From contig NZ_JBHLXC010000002.1 of the NCBI RefSeq assembly GCF_042432495.1, positions 1 to 64,000 of the forward strand: DNA of 64,000 nt, in the 5' to 3' direction. The position numbers were made by a program, and so were the translations under genes. This DNA comes from Pseudochelatococcus lubricantis (GTDB lineage: Bacteria > Pseudomonadota > Alphaproteobacteria > Rhizobiales > Beijerinckiaceae). The stretch's first letter is position 1, and the number at the start of each line of letters is the position of its first letter. Of the stretch, positions 7,377 to 18,117 are shown piece after piece. The notes below the pieces were generated by a model. The model worked only from the letters and a program-made list of their open reading frames with translations, was not told the origin of the DNA and did not search any database.

Positions 7377-7865
7377 ATGATCCGGCTTCGCGCCTATCCC
7401 GTCGTGCGGCGAACGCAGGAGGGCGCGGTCGTCGGCGGCTGCAGCGCCGTTGTCATCTTCGGGCTGGCGAGCGCCGGGCAATATGCGCACGCCCTGTTTC
7501 TGATGGCCTCCTTCGGCGCGTCGTGCGTGCTGGTGCTGACCCTGCCGCAGAGCCCGCTGGCACAGCCGCGCAACGTTATCGGCGGGCATATCTTGTCCGC
7601 CGCCGCCGGGTTGCTGTCGCTGTCCGTGTTCGGGCAGACACCCCTGTCCATGGCGGCGGGCGTCGGCCTCGCCATCTTCGCGATGGCGGTTACCGCCACC
7701 CTGCATCCACCGGGAGCCGGCAATCCCGTCATCGTGATTGGCGGCGGCTACGGGTTGTGGTACCTCGTCACCCCGGTGGCGACGGGCGCCGTCGTGATTG
7801 TCGCCTTCGCGCTTCTCTATCACCGGCTTGTCTCCGGACATATCTATCCGGTACGGAAGGTCTGA
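7377..7865 (+). CDS. HPP family integral membrane protein
   Basis: A hydrophobic protein of about 162 residues with four predicted membrane spans. It carries the signature HPPGAGNP near its centre, which names the HPP family. Some members in plants and cyanobacteria have been implicated in nitrite transport; the role in this clade is unknown. The start is taken as ATG 7377; a GTG at 7347 would add ten residues. Much longer in-frame extensions run over the methyltransferase gene and are not believable. It is followed by folB after 8 bp, so it is probably cotranscribed with folB and folK. Confidence 0.75.
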   Translation: MIRLRAYPVVRRTQEGAVVGGCSAVVIFGLASAGQYAHALFLMASFGASCVLVLTLPQSPLAQPRNVIGGHILSAAAGLLSLSVFGQTPLSMAAGVGLAIFAMAVTATLHPPGAGNPVIVIGGGYGLWYLVTPVATGAVVIVAFALLYHRLVSGHIYPVRKV

Positions 7866-7873
7866 CACGATCC

Positions 7874-8275
7874 ATGAACCAGCCATCTCCCGGCGGGCCG
7901 CTTCCCGCGGACCGCATCATCGTCAGTCGCATCGCGCTTTTTGCCTATCACGGCCTGCATGCCGAAGAGGCGAAGCTGGGGCAGCGCTTCTTCATATCGC
8001 TCGACGTCGGGCTCGACCTTCGGGAAGCCGGACGCAACGATGACTGGAACAGCACCGCCTGCTACGCGGGGATGACCGAGACCGTGCAGAGCGTGGGCAC
8101 TGGCCAGCGTTTCAACACCCTTGAAGGACTGGCGGAGGCCATCGCCTCGGCCCTTCTCGCCACCGTGTCGCGACTCGTGCGCGTCACCGTGCGCGTCGAG
8201 AAGCCGGCGGCCCCCATCCCCGCCATCATCGACAACGTCGCGGTCGAGATCACACGCTTTCGCCCCGGCGCCTGA
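7874..8275 (+). CDS. folB: Dihydroneopterin aldolase
   Basis: FolB cleaves 7,8-dihydroneopterin to 6-hydroxymethyl-dihydropterin and glycolaldehyde in folate synthesis. The 133-residue protein has the usual opening (ALFAYHGLHAEEAKLGQRF), containing the conserved YHG and the Glu pair of the active site, and the later LEGLAEAIA helix and RVEKP segment. The ATG at 7874 is the only start that gives a normal family length. It lies 8 bp after the HPP gene and 4 bp before folK, the next enzyme in the same pathway. FolP, often found just upstream in relatives, is not in this window. Confidence 0.93.
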   Translation: MNQPSPGGPLPADRIIVSRIALFAYHGLHAEEAKLGQRFFISLDVGLDLREAGRNDDWNSTACYAGMTETVQSVGTGQRFNTLEGLAEAIASALLATVSRLVRVTVRVEKPAAPIPAIIDNVAVEITRFRPGA

Positions 8276-8279
8276 CGCG

Positions 8280-8771
8280 ATGTCCGCACGCGCCTATCTC
8301 GGCCTCGGCAGCAACATGGGCGACAAGCGCGCCATGATCGCCGAAGCGCTGGCGAGACTCGCCGCCCTGCCGGGCGTCGCCGTGGCGGCGCGCTCGCGCG
8401 ACTATCGCACTCCGCCGTGGGGCGACACGGATCAGGACTGGTTCGTCAACGCCTGCGCCGCCGTCGACACCACTCTCTCGCCCCATGCGCTGTTGGAGGT
8501 GTGCCTCGATGTCGAGCGCGCCATGGGCCGGAAACGCCTCCGCAAATGGGGGCCGCGCATCATCGATATCGATCTGCTCGATTACGACGGCCTGCCGATC
8601 GCCAGCGACACGCTGACGCTGCCCCATCCCCATCTTCTCGAACGGGCTTTTGTCCTGATTCCCCTCGCCGAGATCGCCGGCGACCTGCGGATCGGCGGCC
8701 GGCCCGTCGGCCAACTCGCGGGTCGGTTCACGGATGCCGGCATCTCCGCCATGCCCGACGACGAGCCCTGA
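8280..8771 (+). CDS. folK: 2-amino-4-hydroxy-6-hydroxymethyldihydropteridine pyrophosphokinase
   Basis: FolK transfers pyrophosphate from ATP to 6-hydroxymethyl-dihydropterin, the step after FolB. The 163-residue protein starts with LGLGSNMGDK, has the substrate-binding YRTPPWG segment and the family signature RKWGPRIIDIDLL with its catalytic Asp pair, then LPHPHLLERAFVLIPL. The ATG at 8280 overlaps nothing and follows the folB stop by 4 bp, suggesting coupled expression. Its stop abuts the stop of the convergent nhaA gene with no intergenic base, so no separate terminator fits here. Confidence 0.95.
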   Translation: MSARAYLGLGSNMGDKRAMIAEALARLAALPGVAVAARSRDYRTPPWGDTDQDWFVNACAAVDTTLSPHALLEVCLDVERAMGRKRLRKWGPRIIDIDLLDYDGLPIASDTLTLPHPHLLERAFVLIPLAEIAGDLRIGGRPVGQLAGRFTDAGISAMPDDEP

Positions 8772-10121
<1,350 letters not shown>

Positions 10122-10298
10122 GGGTTCGCTTCTCCCGTGCTGGCGGCCCGACCAGCACAACCGTCCTGCCGCCAGGCCGCATGCCGCGACGGCACCCGCC
10201 TATTGGCTTACAGGGTCGAATGCGATTTGACAATTTCCCCCGGCCGGCCGGGCGCGAACAGCTCCCCTCCCCGCCACCGGCGCAACGGCCACCGGGAT

Positions 10299-10320
10299 GC
10301 GGGCGCGCCGACGCGCCCGC
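10299..10320. terminator. GC-rich hairpin downstream of the polyamine genes
   Basis: GCGGGCGCG (10299-10307) and CGCGCCCGC (10312-10320) form a perfect 9-bp stem with a CCGA loop, 14 bp beyond the stop of the carboxynorspermidine dehydrogenase gene. There is no T-tract, so it may work as a processing barrier or a weak terminator. Confidence 0.45.
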
Positions 10321-10333
10321 CTGTCCGGTTCTG

Positions 10334-11611
10334 CTACGCGCCGGCGACGCTCCACCGGCCGTCTTCGGCCTGCGTGAATTCCAGCGCCCGATCTCCCTCT
10401 CCGTCCCGGATGCGCGACGGCAAGCCGATACGGTTCAGCAGGTCGAGGAAGGGATGCGGCGGCAGCTCCTCCACGTTGACCTGCTGTCTCACGTCCCAGT
10501 CGCCCCTGGCGATCAGGATGGCCGCCGCGACGGGCGGCACGCCCGCGGTGTAGGAGATCGCCTGGCTGCCGACCTCGTCGTAGGACTCTTTATGGTCGCA
10601 GATCTGATAGATGAAGATTTCGCGCGCCGCGCCGTCCCTGGTGCCCTTGACGAGATCGCCGATGCAGGTCTTGCCCGTGTAGTCGGGCGCGAGCGACGAG
10701 GGATCGGGCAGCACCGCCTTGACCACCTTGAGCGGCACGACCTCCAGCCCCTCCGCCGTCATCACCGGCTGCTCGGACAGGAGGCCGAGGTTCTTCAGCA
10801 CCGTGAACACGTTGATGTAATGCGCGCCGAAGCCCATCCAGAAGCGGATATCCTTCACGGGCAGGTTGCGCGACAGGGAGTGGATCTCGTCGTGGCCGGA
10901 GAGATAGGTCGTCTGCTCGCCCACAACCGGCAGGTCGTCAATGCGGCTTATCTCGAACATCTGGTTGGTCTGCCATTCGCCGTTCTGCCACGAATAGACC
11001 TGCCCCGTGAACTCGCGGAAATTGATCTCCGGATCGAAGTTGGTGGCGAAGTAACGTCCGTGGCTGCCGGCATTGACGTCGATGATGTCGATGGAATCGA
11101 CCTGATCGAAGTAATCCTGCACGGCGAGCGCTGCATAGGCGTTGACGACTCCGGGATCGAAACCCGCGCCGTGGATGGCCGTGATGCCCTTCGCGGCGCA
11201 TTCATCGCCGTGATGCCACTCATAATTGCCGTACCACGGCGGCGTTTCGCAGATCTTCGCCGGGTCCTCATGGATGGCCGTATCGATATAGGCGACGCCG
11301 GTGTCAATCACGGCGCGCAGCACCGACATGTTGACGAAGGCCGAGCCGACATTGATGACGATCTCGACACCCGTCTCGCGGATCAGCGCCTTCGTCGCCT
11401 CGATGTCGAGCGCGTCGAGCGCATGCGCCTTCAGCACGCCGGGCACCTTGAGGCTGCCCTTCTCCAGCACCTCCGCGACGATCTTCTCGCATTTGGCGAT
11501 GCTGCGGGAGGCGATATGAATATCGCCGAGAATATCGTTGTTCTGCGCGGCTTTATGGGCGACGACCTGTGCTACACCTCCAGCACCGATAATGAGGACG
11601 TTCTTTTTCAT
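10334..11611 (-). CDS. Carboxy(nor)spermidine dehydrogenase (saccharopine dehydrogenase family)
   Basis: This 425-residue NAD(P)-dependent enzyme most likely condenses aspartate semialdehyde with putrescine (or diaminopropane) to carboxyspermidine (or carboxynorspermidine). The Rossmann motif IIGAGGVAQVVAHK is at residues 7-20. The rest matches the Lys1-like saccharopine dehydrogenase fold, but the partner gene decides the assignment: 48 bp downstream of the upstream neighbour nspC, which decarboxylates exactly this product. A lysine-pathway role is therefore unlikely. The two genes form the S-adenosylmethionine-independent route to spermidine-type polyamines used by many alphaproteobacteria. 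Start ATG 11611. Confidence 0.9.
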   Translation of the reverse strand: MKKNVLIIGAGGVAQVVAHKAAQNNDILGDIHIASRSIAKCEKIVAEVLEKGSLKVPGVLKAHALDALDIEATKALIRETGVEIVINVGSAFVNMSVLRAVIDTGVAYIDTAIHEDPAKICETPPWYGNYEWHHGDECAAKGITAIHGAGFDPGVVNAYAALAVQDYFDQVDSIDIIDVNAGSHGRYFATNFDPEINFREFTGQVYSWQNGEWQTNQMFEISRIDDLPVVGEQTTYLSGHDEIHSLSRNLPVKDIRFWMGFGAHYINVFTVLKNLGLLSEQPVMTAEGLEVVPLKVVKAVLPDPSSLAPDYTGKTCIGDLVKGTRDGAAREIFIYQICDHKESYDEVGSQAISYTAGVPPVAAAILIARGDWDVRQQVNVEELPPHPFLDLLNRIGLPSRIRDGEGDRALEFTQAEDGRWSVAGA

Positions 11612-11659
11612 TTCACGCGGGGTTCTCCATGTATGTGGGTAAAAGTATCGGTGGCAAAC

Positions 11660-12784
11660 TTACGAAAGATTGCCTGCGAAGTCATCAAAGCCGAACTCCC
11701 TGACGACATCCACAGTGCCGTCGAGTTGGCGAACGGCGATGGACGGCATTTTCACGCCGTTGAACCAGTTCTTCTTCACCATCGTGTAGCCGGCGGCGTC
11801 CTCGAACGACAGCCTGTCGCCGACCTGGAGCGGCTTCTCGAAGCTGAACTCGCCAAAGATATCGCCGGCGAGGCAGGACTTGCCGCATATCTCATAGAAG
11901 TGCGCGCCATCATTGGGCTTCATCTTGGCGTTCTGCCGGTAGATCAGCAGATCGAGCATGTGCGCTTCGATGGAACTGTCGACGATCGCGAGGCTCTTGC
12001 CATTGAACATGGTGTCGAGCACCGTCACTTCCAATGTAGTGCTGTTGGTGATGGCGGCCTCGCCCGGCTCCAGATAGATCTGCACGCCATGCCTGTCGGC
12101 GAAAGCCTTCAGCCGCTCCGCGAAGGCCTCGACCGGATACCCCTCGCCGGTGAAATGGATGCCGCCGCCAAGGCTGATCCAGTCGAGACGCTGCAGCAGC
12201 GCACCGTAACGGCCCTCGATCTGCCCGAGCATGTCGTCGAAAAGCGCGAAGTCGGCGTTCTCGCAGTTGTTATGGATCATGAAACCCGAGATCTGCCCCA
12301 TCACGGCTTCGACCTTCTCCACGTCCCATTCGCCCAGACGGCTGAAGGGGCGCGCGGGGTCGGCCAGGGTGAAGCCGGAGCTGCTGACGCCGGGGTTGAC
12401 ACGCAGCCCCTGCCGGACGCCGCGTGCCTGCGCACGTGCCGAAAACCGCGCGAGCTGCCCGATGGAATTGAAGATGATCTTGTCGGCCTGCGCCAGCACC
12501 TCGTCGATCTCGTTCTCGGCATAGGCCACGCTGTAGGCGTGGGTCTCGCCGCCGAACTTCTCCCGGCCGAGCCTGGCCTCATAGAGCGACGACGATGTCG
12601 TCCCGTCCATATACTGACGCATCAGATCGAACACCGACCAGGTCGCGAAGCATTTCAAAGCCAGCAAAGCTTTTGCGCCCGACTTCTCGCGAACCTTGGC
12701 TATTACTTCCATGTTGCGAAGAAGTTTTTCCTTGTCAATCAGGTAATACGGTGTCTGCAGGTTCGATCTGTCGTTCAATTCCAC
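11660..12784 (-). CDS. nspC: Carboxynorspermidine decarboxylase
   Basis: NspC is a PLP enzyme of the alanine-racemase-fold group that removes the carboxyl group of carboxy(nor)spermidine to give (nor)spermidine. The PLP lysine is visible in LALKCF (Lys44). Other typical segments are GLRVNPG, SLGGGIHFTGEGYP and YLEPGEA (the PLP phosphate and cofactor loops), and CGKSCLAGD with the active-site Cys. At 374 residues its length is normal. It is the first gene of a two-gene operon with the dehydrogenase. Substrate chain length (spermidine or norspermidine) cannot be told from sequence. Confidence 0.94.
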   Translation of the reverse strand: MELNDRSNLQTPYYLIDKEKLLRNMEVIAKVREKSGAKALLALKCFATWSVFDLMRQYMDGTTSSSLYEARLGREKFGGETHAYSVAYAENEIDEVLAQADKIIFNSIGQLARFSARAQARGVRQGLRVNPGVSSSGFTLADPARPFSRLGEWDVEKVEAVMGQISGFMIHNNCENADFALFDDMLGQIEGRYGALLQRLDWISLGGGIHFTGEGYPVEAFAERLKAFADRHGVQIYLEPGEAAITNSTTLEVTVLDTMFNGKSLAIVDSSIEAHMLDLLIYRQNAKMKPNDGAHFYEICGKSCLAGDIFGEFSFEKPLQVGDRLSFEDAAGYTMVKKNWFNGVKMPSIAVRQLDGTVDVVREFGFDDFAGNLS

Positions 12785-12924
12785 ATCCTTGCTGTCGAGA
12801 AATTATGCGGCGCTCACGGTCACCTTGCGCCTGTTCTGGAAAACACCAGAAACCGCTGGCGCTGTTTTATCTTCCAATCGCCTGAAATTCAAGGACGAAT
12901 TCCGAACCCGGCCCTGGACGCGAA

Positions 12925-12954
12925 AACGCGCGCGTCCCGGAGGGCGCGCGCGTT
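12925..12954 (-). terminator. Intrinsic terminator of the NAD-glutamate dehydrogenase gene
   Basis: AACGCGCGCG (12925-12934) and CGCGCGCGTT (12945-12954) form a perfect 10-bp stem. In the direction of gdh it is followed by TTTTCG, a short T-tract, 24 bp after the stop codon. Confidence 0.65.
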
Positions 12955-12978
12955 GTGTTGCGGCGGTGTTGCGCGGGC

Positions 12979-15900
12979 TTATCCGCGCGCGAGATCGCCG
13001 ACGAGGCTCGCGGCGACGATGAGCCTTGAGAGGGTGAGGCCGGAGGCACGGATATTGTCGACAGCGTCTCGGATGCGGGCAACGTCGCCCGCGCGCCGCT
13101 GCTGCCATTGCGCCACGGCCTCGTCGCCCGCGCCCTCGCCCTCGCCCTCGCCGTCGGCGACGATTTCCGACGTCAGCCGCACGTGCGCGTCCGCAAGCGC
13201 GGTGACCGCCCGCTCCAGCGCCAGCCGGTCGTAATAATCCGGCAGGCTGATGTCGCGGCCCGCCTGTGCCAGCTCGTTGAAGGCGAACACGTCCGCGAGC
13301 GCCAGATGCACCCGCGCCACCTCCTCAACGGGATGGCCGGCCCGCGCCGCCGTGCGCACGATGTCCGGCGCCTCCACCAGCGCTTCGAGGCGCCCAAGCT
13401 GTTCGGCCATGGCCTCCGGCACGTTGCGCGCCAGCAGTTCCGCCACCCGCGGGTCGGGCGCCTCGGCCCCGGCCGTCGTGTCGAGAACGTGCCCGATAGC
13501 CTCAACGCCCGCCCGGTAGCGCGTCACCACAGCCTCGATGCCGCCCGCCGAGAAATCGACGTTGCGGCTGAACCACACCAGCCGGTCCACAAGCATGTCC
13601 TGAACGTCGGCATAGAGCGCCAGCTGCGTCGCCCCGCTCACCGCCCCCTCGCCCGCGCCGATGCGCGCGTCGAGCGCATCGATGCCGCGCACGATCCCGT
13701 CGAGCCCCAGCGACGCCCACGTCGCGATGTAGGCTGCCGCCAACGTCGGCGCGTCCGCTCCCGTCTGGTCCGCCACCTTGGTGACGATGGTCGGGCCCGC
13801 GTGGTTGATGATCGCGTTCGACAACCGCGTCGCGATGATCTCGCGCCGCAGGCGGTGGTGCTCGATGGCGTCGGGGAAGCGTTCACCCAGCTCCGGCGGG
13901 AAATACTGTTCCAGCTCGTGCGCCACGTAGGGGTCGTCCGGCACGCCGGATTCCAGAATCGCGTCGTAGAGCGCGAGCTTCGCATAGGCCAGCAGCACCG
14001 CGATTTCCGGCCGCGTCAGCCCCTCGCCGCGCTTCTCACGCGCCGCCAGTTCCGCGTCGTCGGGCAGGTACTCGATGGCCCGGTCAAGGCGGCCCGCCGC
14101 CTCCAGCACCTGGATGAAGCGGCGCGCGTAGCCGATTTCCCCGGCCCCGCGCCGTTCCATCAGCGAGATGGCGCGCGGCTGCTCGTAGTTGGTGACGAGC
14201 ACAAGCTGCGCCACCTCCGGCGTCATCTGCGCCAGCAGCGCGTTGCGCTCCTCTCCGCTCAGCCGTCCGTCGCTCTCGGGAATACTGAGCGCGATCTTGA
14301 GGTTCACCTCTACGTCCGAGGTGTTCACGCCCGCCGAGTTGTCGATGGCGTCCGTGTTGATGCGCACGCCCCTGCGCGCCGCCTCGATGCGCCCCTGCTG
14401 GGTGACGCCGAGGTTGGCGCCCTCGCCGATGACGCGCGCCCGCACATCGCGGCCAGCGATGCGGATGGAGTCGTTGGCGCGGTCGCCCACCTTGTCGTCG
14501 CTCTCGCCCGAGGCGCGGATGTAGGTGCCGATGCCGCCGAACCACAGCAGGTCGACGGAGGCCCTGAGGATGGCCGAGATCAGCTCCTGCGGCGTCGCCT
14601 CCGCCTTGTCGATGCCGAGCCGCGCGCGGACCTGCTCCGACAACGGAATAGTCTTGGCCGATCGCGAAAACACGCCGCCGCCCGTGGAGATCAACCCGCG
14701 GTCGTAGTCCTGCCAGCTCGAACGCGGCAGCTCGAACAGCCGCTTGCGCTCCGCCCAGGCCGTCGCGGGATCGGGATCGGGATCCAGGAAGATATCGCGG
14801 TGGTCGAAAGCGGCGACAAGCTTCAGCGCCTGCGACAGCAGCATGCCGTTGCCGAATACGTCGCCCGACATGTCGCCCACGCCCGCAACGGTGACGGGGG
14901 TGGTCTGGATGTCGATGTCGATCTCGCGGAAATGCCGCTTCACCGCTTCCCACGCGCCGCGCGCGGTGATCCCCATGCCCTTGTGATCGTAGCCGTTGCT
15001 GCCGCCCGAGGCGAAGGCATCGCCGAGCCAGTGGCCGTGCTCCAGCGAGATTTCGTTGGCGAGGTCCGAGAAGGTCGCGGTGCCCTTGTCCGCCGCAACG
15101 ACAAGATACGGATCGTCGCCGTCGTGGCGCACGGTGCGCGGCGGCGGCACGATCTCGGTGCCCGCCCGGTTGTCGGTGAGGTCGAGGAGGCTGGCGATGA
15201 ACACGCGGTAGGCGCCGCGGCCTTCCTCCAGCCACGCCGCGCGGTCGCTCGCCGGCGGCAGGCGCTTCGGCACGAAGCCGCCCTTGGCGCCCACCGGCAC
15301 GATGACCGCGTTCTTCACCTGCTGTGCCTTCACCAGGCCGAGCACCTCGGTGCGGAAGTCCTGCGGCCTGTCGGACCAGCGCAGGCCGCCGCGCGCCACC
15401 TTGCCGAAGCGCAGGTGCACGCCCTCCACGCGCGGCGAATAGACGAAGATCTCGTAGAGCGGCACGGGCTTGGGCAGCCCCTCCACCTTCGCGCATTCGA
15501 ACTTGAAGGCGATGGTGTCGCGGGGGCCGCCCTGTGCGCCGCGCTGGAAGATGTTGGTGCGCACGGTGGCCGCGATCAGGTTGGCGAAGCGACGCAGGAT
15601 GCGGTCCTCATCGAGGCTGGAAACGCCCTGCAGGCGCGTCTCGATATCGGCCCGCACCTCCGCCTCGCGCGCCGCGCGATCGACATCCTCCCCGCCGTCG
15701 AGATCCGGATTGAAGCGCGCGCCGATCAGCGCGACGAGACGGGCCGTGATTTCCGGATGGTGCGCCAGCGTCTGCGCCAGGTATTCCTGCCCGAACGGCG
15801 CGCCGATCTGGCGCAGATACCGGCCGTAGGCGCGCAGGATAGCCGCATCGCGCCAGCCGAGGGAGGCCTCCAGCACCAACACGTTGAAGCCGTCCGACTC

Positions 15901-17829
15901 CGCCTGCCCCTCGAACAGCGCGATCAGCGCCGCCTCAAGCTCGGCCTTCGCCCGCTCGATGTTGATGGCCCCGCCCGCCGCGCGTTCCAGCGTCATGTCG
16001 TGCAGCCACACCCGCGCCTCCGGCTCCGCGCCGCGCGGCACCACGCGGTAGGTTCGCTCGTTGACGACCCTGAAGCCGAGCTTTTCGAGCAACGGCACGC
16101 GCTCGGACAGCGGCGTCGGCGCGCCACGCGAGAACACCTTGAGGCCGACGCGCATCTCCGGGTCGCCCTCGCGCCTGTAGAACTTCACCGCGCGCGGATG
16201 CTCGGGCGCCAGCGCCTCGATGCCGGCAATGTCATCGATCACCGCCTCGCCCGAGAATGCCTCGCGGTAGGCGCCGCCGAACGCCTCGCCGTAGGTCACA
16301 GCGAGCTGCCGGCCCCGCGCGCCGCCGACATGGCGGGAAAGCGCCTCGCGGAGCGAGTCGCCCCAGGTGCGGATCAGGCTGGCGATCCCCGCTTCAAGCG
16401 TCGTACGGTCGATGACCGGTGTGTCGCCGTCGTCGCGCCCGATGATGTAGTGGATGCGCGCCAATGGCCCCGCCGGATAGGACGGATAAGTCGCCGACAG
16501 CCGGCCCTGATAGAGCCTCGTCAGAAACGCGCCGATCTGGGCGCGCGTATCCGTGTTGTAACGGTCCTTGGGCACGTAGACGAGCACCGACACGAAGCGG
16601 CCGAACTCGTCCAGCCGCGACAGCACGCGCACACGCGGGCGCTCGGTGAGGCGCAGGATATCGTGCGCGAAGTCATAAAGCGTGCCGACATCGATCTGGA
16701 ACAGCTCGTCGCGTGGATAATCGTCGAGCACGTGCAGAAGCGCGCGGCCGGAATAGCTCGCCGGGTCGAATTCCGCCCGGCGCACCACTTCCGCCACCTT
16801 CTGGCGCAGGTAAGGGATGGCCGTCGTCGACTGCGTATAGGCGTTGCCGGTGAACAGGCCGACGATGCGCAGCTCGCCCACCACCTCGCCGACGTCGTCG
16901 AACAGCTTGACGCCGATGTAGTCGAGGTGCACCCGCCGGTGCACGCGCGACTTGACGTTGGCCTTGGCGATGATCAGCGCCACCGGTTTCTGCAGGAACT
17001 CCCGGATTTCCTGCGTCATGACGACGAGTTCGCGCCCGCGCCGCAGCACACGCATGTCCGGATCGCGCAGAATGCCAAGCCCCGTGCCCGCCACCGGATC
17101 GGCGACGGTGTCGGCCCGGAAGCGGTATTCGCGGATGCCGAGGAAGGTGAAGTTGTCATCGACCAGCCATTGCAGGAAGGCAACGGCCTCGCTCAGCGTC
17201 TCGCCAGGCAACGGCGGCGGCGTTTCGCGCAACGTGGTCAGCGTGGCGACGAGCCGCGCGCGCATTGCCGGCCAGTCCCCGACAGCGCTCGACACGTCGG
17301 CATACACGCGCGTCAGTTCGTCGGCCAGGCGCTCCCGCGCCTCCTCGTCCTCGATGCGCGGCAGGTGGATGTGGATCAGGCTCTCGCGGCTCACGCCCGC
17401 CGGCGGCACTTCCGCCCCGGCCTCGCCCCGCACGGAAAGCACACCGCCGGTCTCGTCGCGCGCCACCTCGATGATGGGATGGGCGACCAGCAGCGGCTCG
17501 AAGCCGAGGTCGACCACCGCCGCCAGCGTCGAGTCGAGCAGGAACGGCCTGTTATCGTTGACGATCTCCACAACCGTGATCTGGCGCGCGCCGGTGGTCG
17601 TCTCCGTTTCGTGATCGGTGAGGCGAATGCTCGGCTGCCCGCGCAGACGCCGCTGCGTCAGATGCCCGAACGCCTCTTCCACGAGCGCGGCAAGGAATGT
17701 TTCCGGATAGACGGTGAGGTCCTCCGCCGCCACCTGCCCCAGAAGGGCTTCCACAAACCAGCCGGGCGCCGAAGCGCCCTCCTCAGACAACCCGCCTTCG
17801 ACCCGTGCGATCAAGTCCGATACCGTCAC
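12979..17829 (-). CDS. gdhB: NAD-specific glutamate dehydrogenase, large (about 180 kDa) class
   Basis: This enzyme interconverts glutamate and 2-oxoglutarate plus ammonia with NAD, mainly in glutamate catabolism. At 1616 residues it belongs to the giant L-180 class, hexameric or tetrameric enzymes with long N- and C-terminal extensions. The N-terminal half shows ACT-like regulatory segments (EIVNDNRPFLLDSTLAAV near residue 85). The catalytic lysine loop GAKGGFVPKR is near residue 845, followed by the dinucleotide-binding half (GVGDMSGDVFGNGMLLS, GGIGTYI, GEGANLG). The GTG start has a strong GGGAGG ribosome site 5 bp away. The gene is single, with a terminator downstream and a 0.6-kb regulatory-looking gap upstream. 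gdhB is one of several symbols used for this class. Confidence 0.96.
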   Translation of the reverse strand: MTVSDLIARVEGGLSEEGASAPGWFVEALLGQVAAEDLTVYPETFLAALVEEAFGHLTQRRLRGQPSIRLTDHETETTTGARQITVVEIVNDNRPFLLDSTLAAVVDLGFEPLLVAHPIIEVARDETGGVLSVRGEAGAEVPPAGVSRESLIHIHLPRIEDEEARERLADELTRVYADVSSAVGDWPAMRARLVATLTTLRETPPPLPGETLSEAVAFLQWLVDDNFTFLGIREYRFRADTVADPVAGTGLGILRDPDMRVLRRGRELVVMTQEIREFLQKPVALIIAKANVKSRVHRRVHLDYIGVKLFDDVGEVVGELRIVGLFTGNAYTQSTTAIPYLRQKVAEVVRRAEFDPASYSGRALLHVLDDYPRDELFQIDVGTLYDFAHDILRLTERPRVRVLSRLDEFGRFVSVLVYVPKDRYNTDTRAQIGAFLTRLYQGRLSATYPSYPAGPLARIHYIIGRDDGDTPVIDRTTLEAGIASLIRTWGDSLREALSRHVGGARGRQLAVTYGEAFGGAYREAFSGEAVIDDIAGIEALAPEHPRAVKFYRREGDPEMRVGLKVFSRGAPTPLSERVPLLEKLGFRVVNERTYRVVPRGAEPEARVWLHDMTLERAAGGAINIERAKAELEAALIALFEGQAESDGFNVLVLEASLGWRDAAILRAYGRYLRQIGAPFGQEYLAQTLAHHPEITARLVALIGARFNPDLDGGEDVDRAAREAEVRADIETRLQGVSSLDEDRILRRFANLIAATVRTNIFQRGAQGGPRDTIAFKFECAKVEGLPKPVPLYEIFVYSPRVEGVHLRFGKVARGGLRWSDRPQDFRTEVLGLVKAQQVKNAVIVPVGAKGGFVPKRLPPASDRAAWLEEGRGAYRVFIASLLDLTDNRAGTEIVPPPRTVRHDGDDPYLVVAADKGTATFSDLANEISLEHGHWLGDAFASGGSNGYDHKGMGITARGAWEAVKRHFREIDIDIQTTPVTVAGVGDMSGDVFGNGMLLSQALKLVAAFDHRDIFLDPDPDPATAWAERKRLFELPRSSWQDYDRGLISTGGGVFSRSAKTIPLSEQVRARLGIDKAEATPQELISAILRASVDLLWFGGIGTYIRASGESDDKVGDRANDSIRIAGRDVRARVIGEGANLGVTQQGRIEAARRGVRINTDAIDNSAGVNTSDVEVNLKIALSIPESDGRLSGEERNALLAQMTPEVAQLVLVTNYEQPRAISLMERRGAGEIGYARRFIQVLEAAGRLDRAIEYLPDDAELAAREKRGEGLTRPEIAVLLAYAKLALYDAILESGVPDDPYVAHELEQYFPPELGERFPDAIEHHRLRREIIATRLSNAIINHAGPTIVTKVADQTGADAPTLAAAYIATWASLGLDGIVRGIDALDARIGAGEGAVSGATQLALYADVQDMLVDRLVWFSRNVDFSAGGIEAVVTRYRAGVEAIGHVLDTTAGAEAPDPRVAELLARNVPEAMAEQLGRLEALVEAPDIVRTAARAGHPVEEVARVHLALADVFAFNELAQAGRDISLPDYYDRLALERAVTALADAHVRLTSEIVADGEGEGEGAGDEAVAQWQQRRAGDVARIRDAVDNIRASGLTLSRLIVAASLVGDLARG

Positions 17830-18027
17830 GATTTCCTCCCGTTACCTGCCGCCGCCAAGGAGCAGATGACATATCCTGCGCCGGCACGACGTTCATGCCG
17901 CGTTCGCGCACGGGCATTCTGACACACCGGACGGGGAATGAAAGCAGCCTGCCCTTTCCTTGTGCATAAAAAAGTAGCAATGCGAGGAACATGTCACGGA
18001 GCCGCGCGGCGGCCTGCGGATACAAAT

Positions 18028-18059
18028 ACGCCCGCGCCGGAGGAGCCGGTCGCGGGCGT
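18028..18059. repeat. Strong GC-rich hairpin upstream of gdh
   Basis: ACGCCCGCG (18028-18036) pairs with CGCGGGCGT (18051-18059), with inner CCGG/CCGG extension. It lies about 200 bp before the gdh start. On the minus strand it is followed by ATTTGTA, a poor T-tract. It may terminate an upstream transcript or fold in the gdh leader. Confidence 0.5.
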
Positions 18060-18117
18060 GGAGACAAAGTCGATCGCGATAGAAGACTGAAGATGGATGA
18101 AACTTGGAAAAGTATTG

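Noticed and set aside
10334..11611. Reading the gene as saccharopine dehydrogenase of lysine metabolism
   Set aside because: Its operon partner nspC and the overall sequence point to carboxy(nor)spermidine synthesis.
13108..17922. A 1604-codon open frame on the plus strand covering the whole gdh gene
   Set aside because: It is antisense to a gene with clear family motifs, is rich in Arg, His and Gln from mirrored GC-rich codons, and has no ribosome site or recognisable domain.
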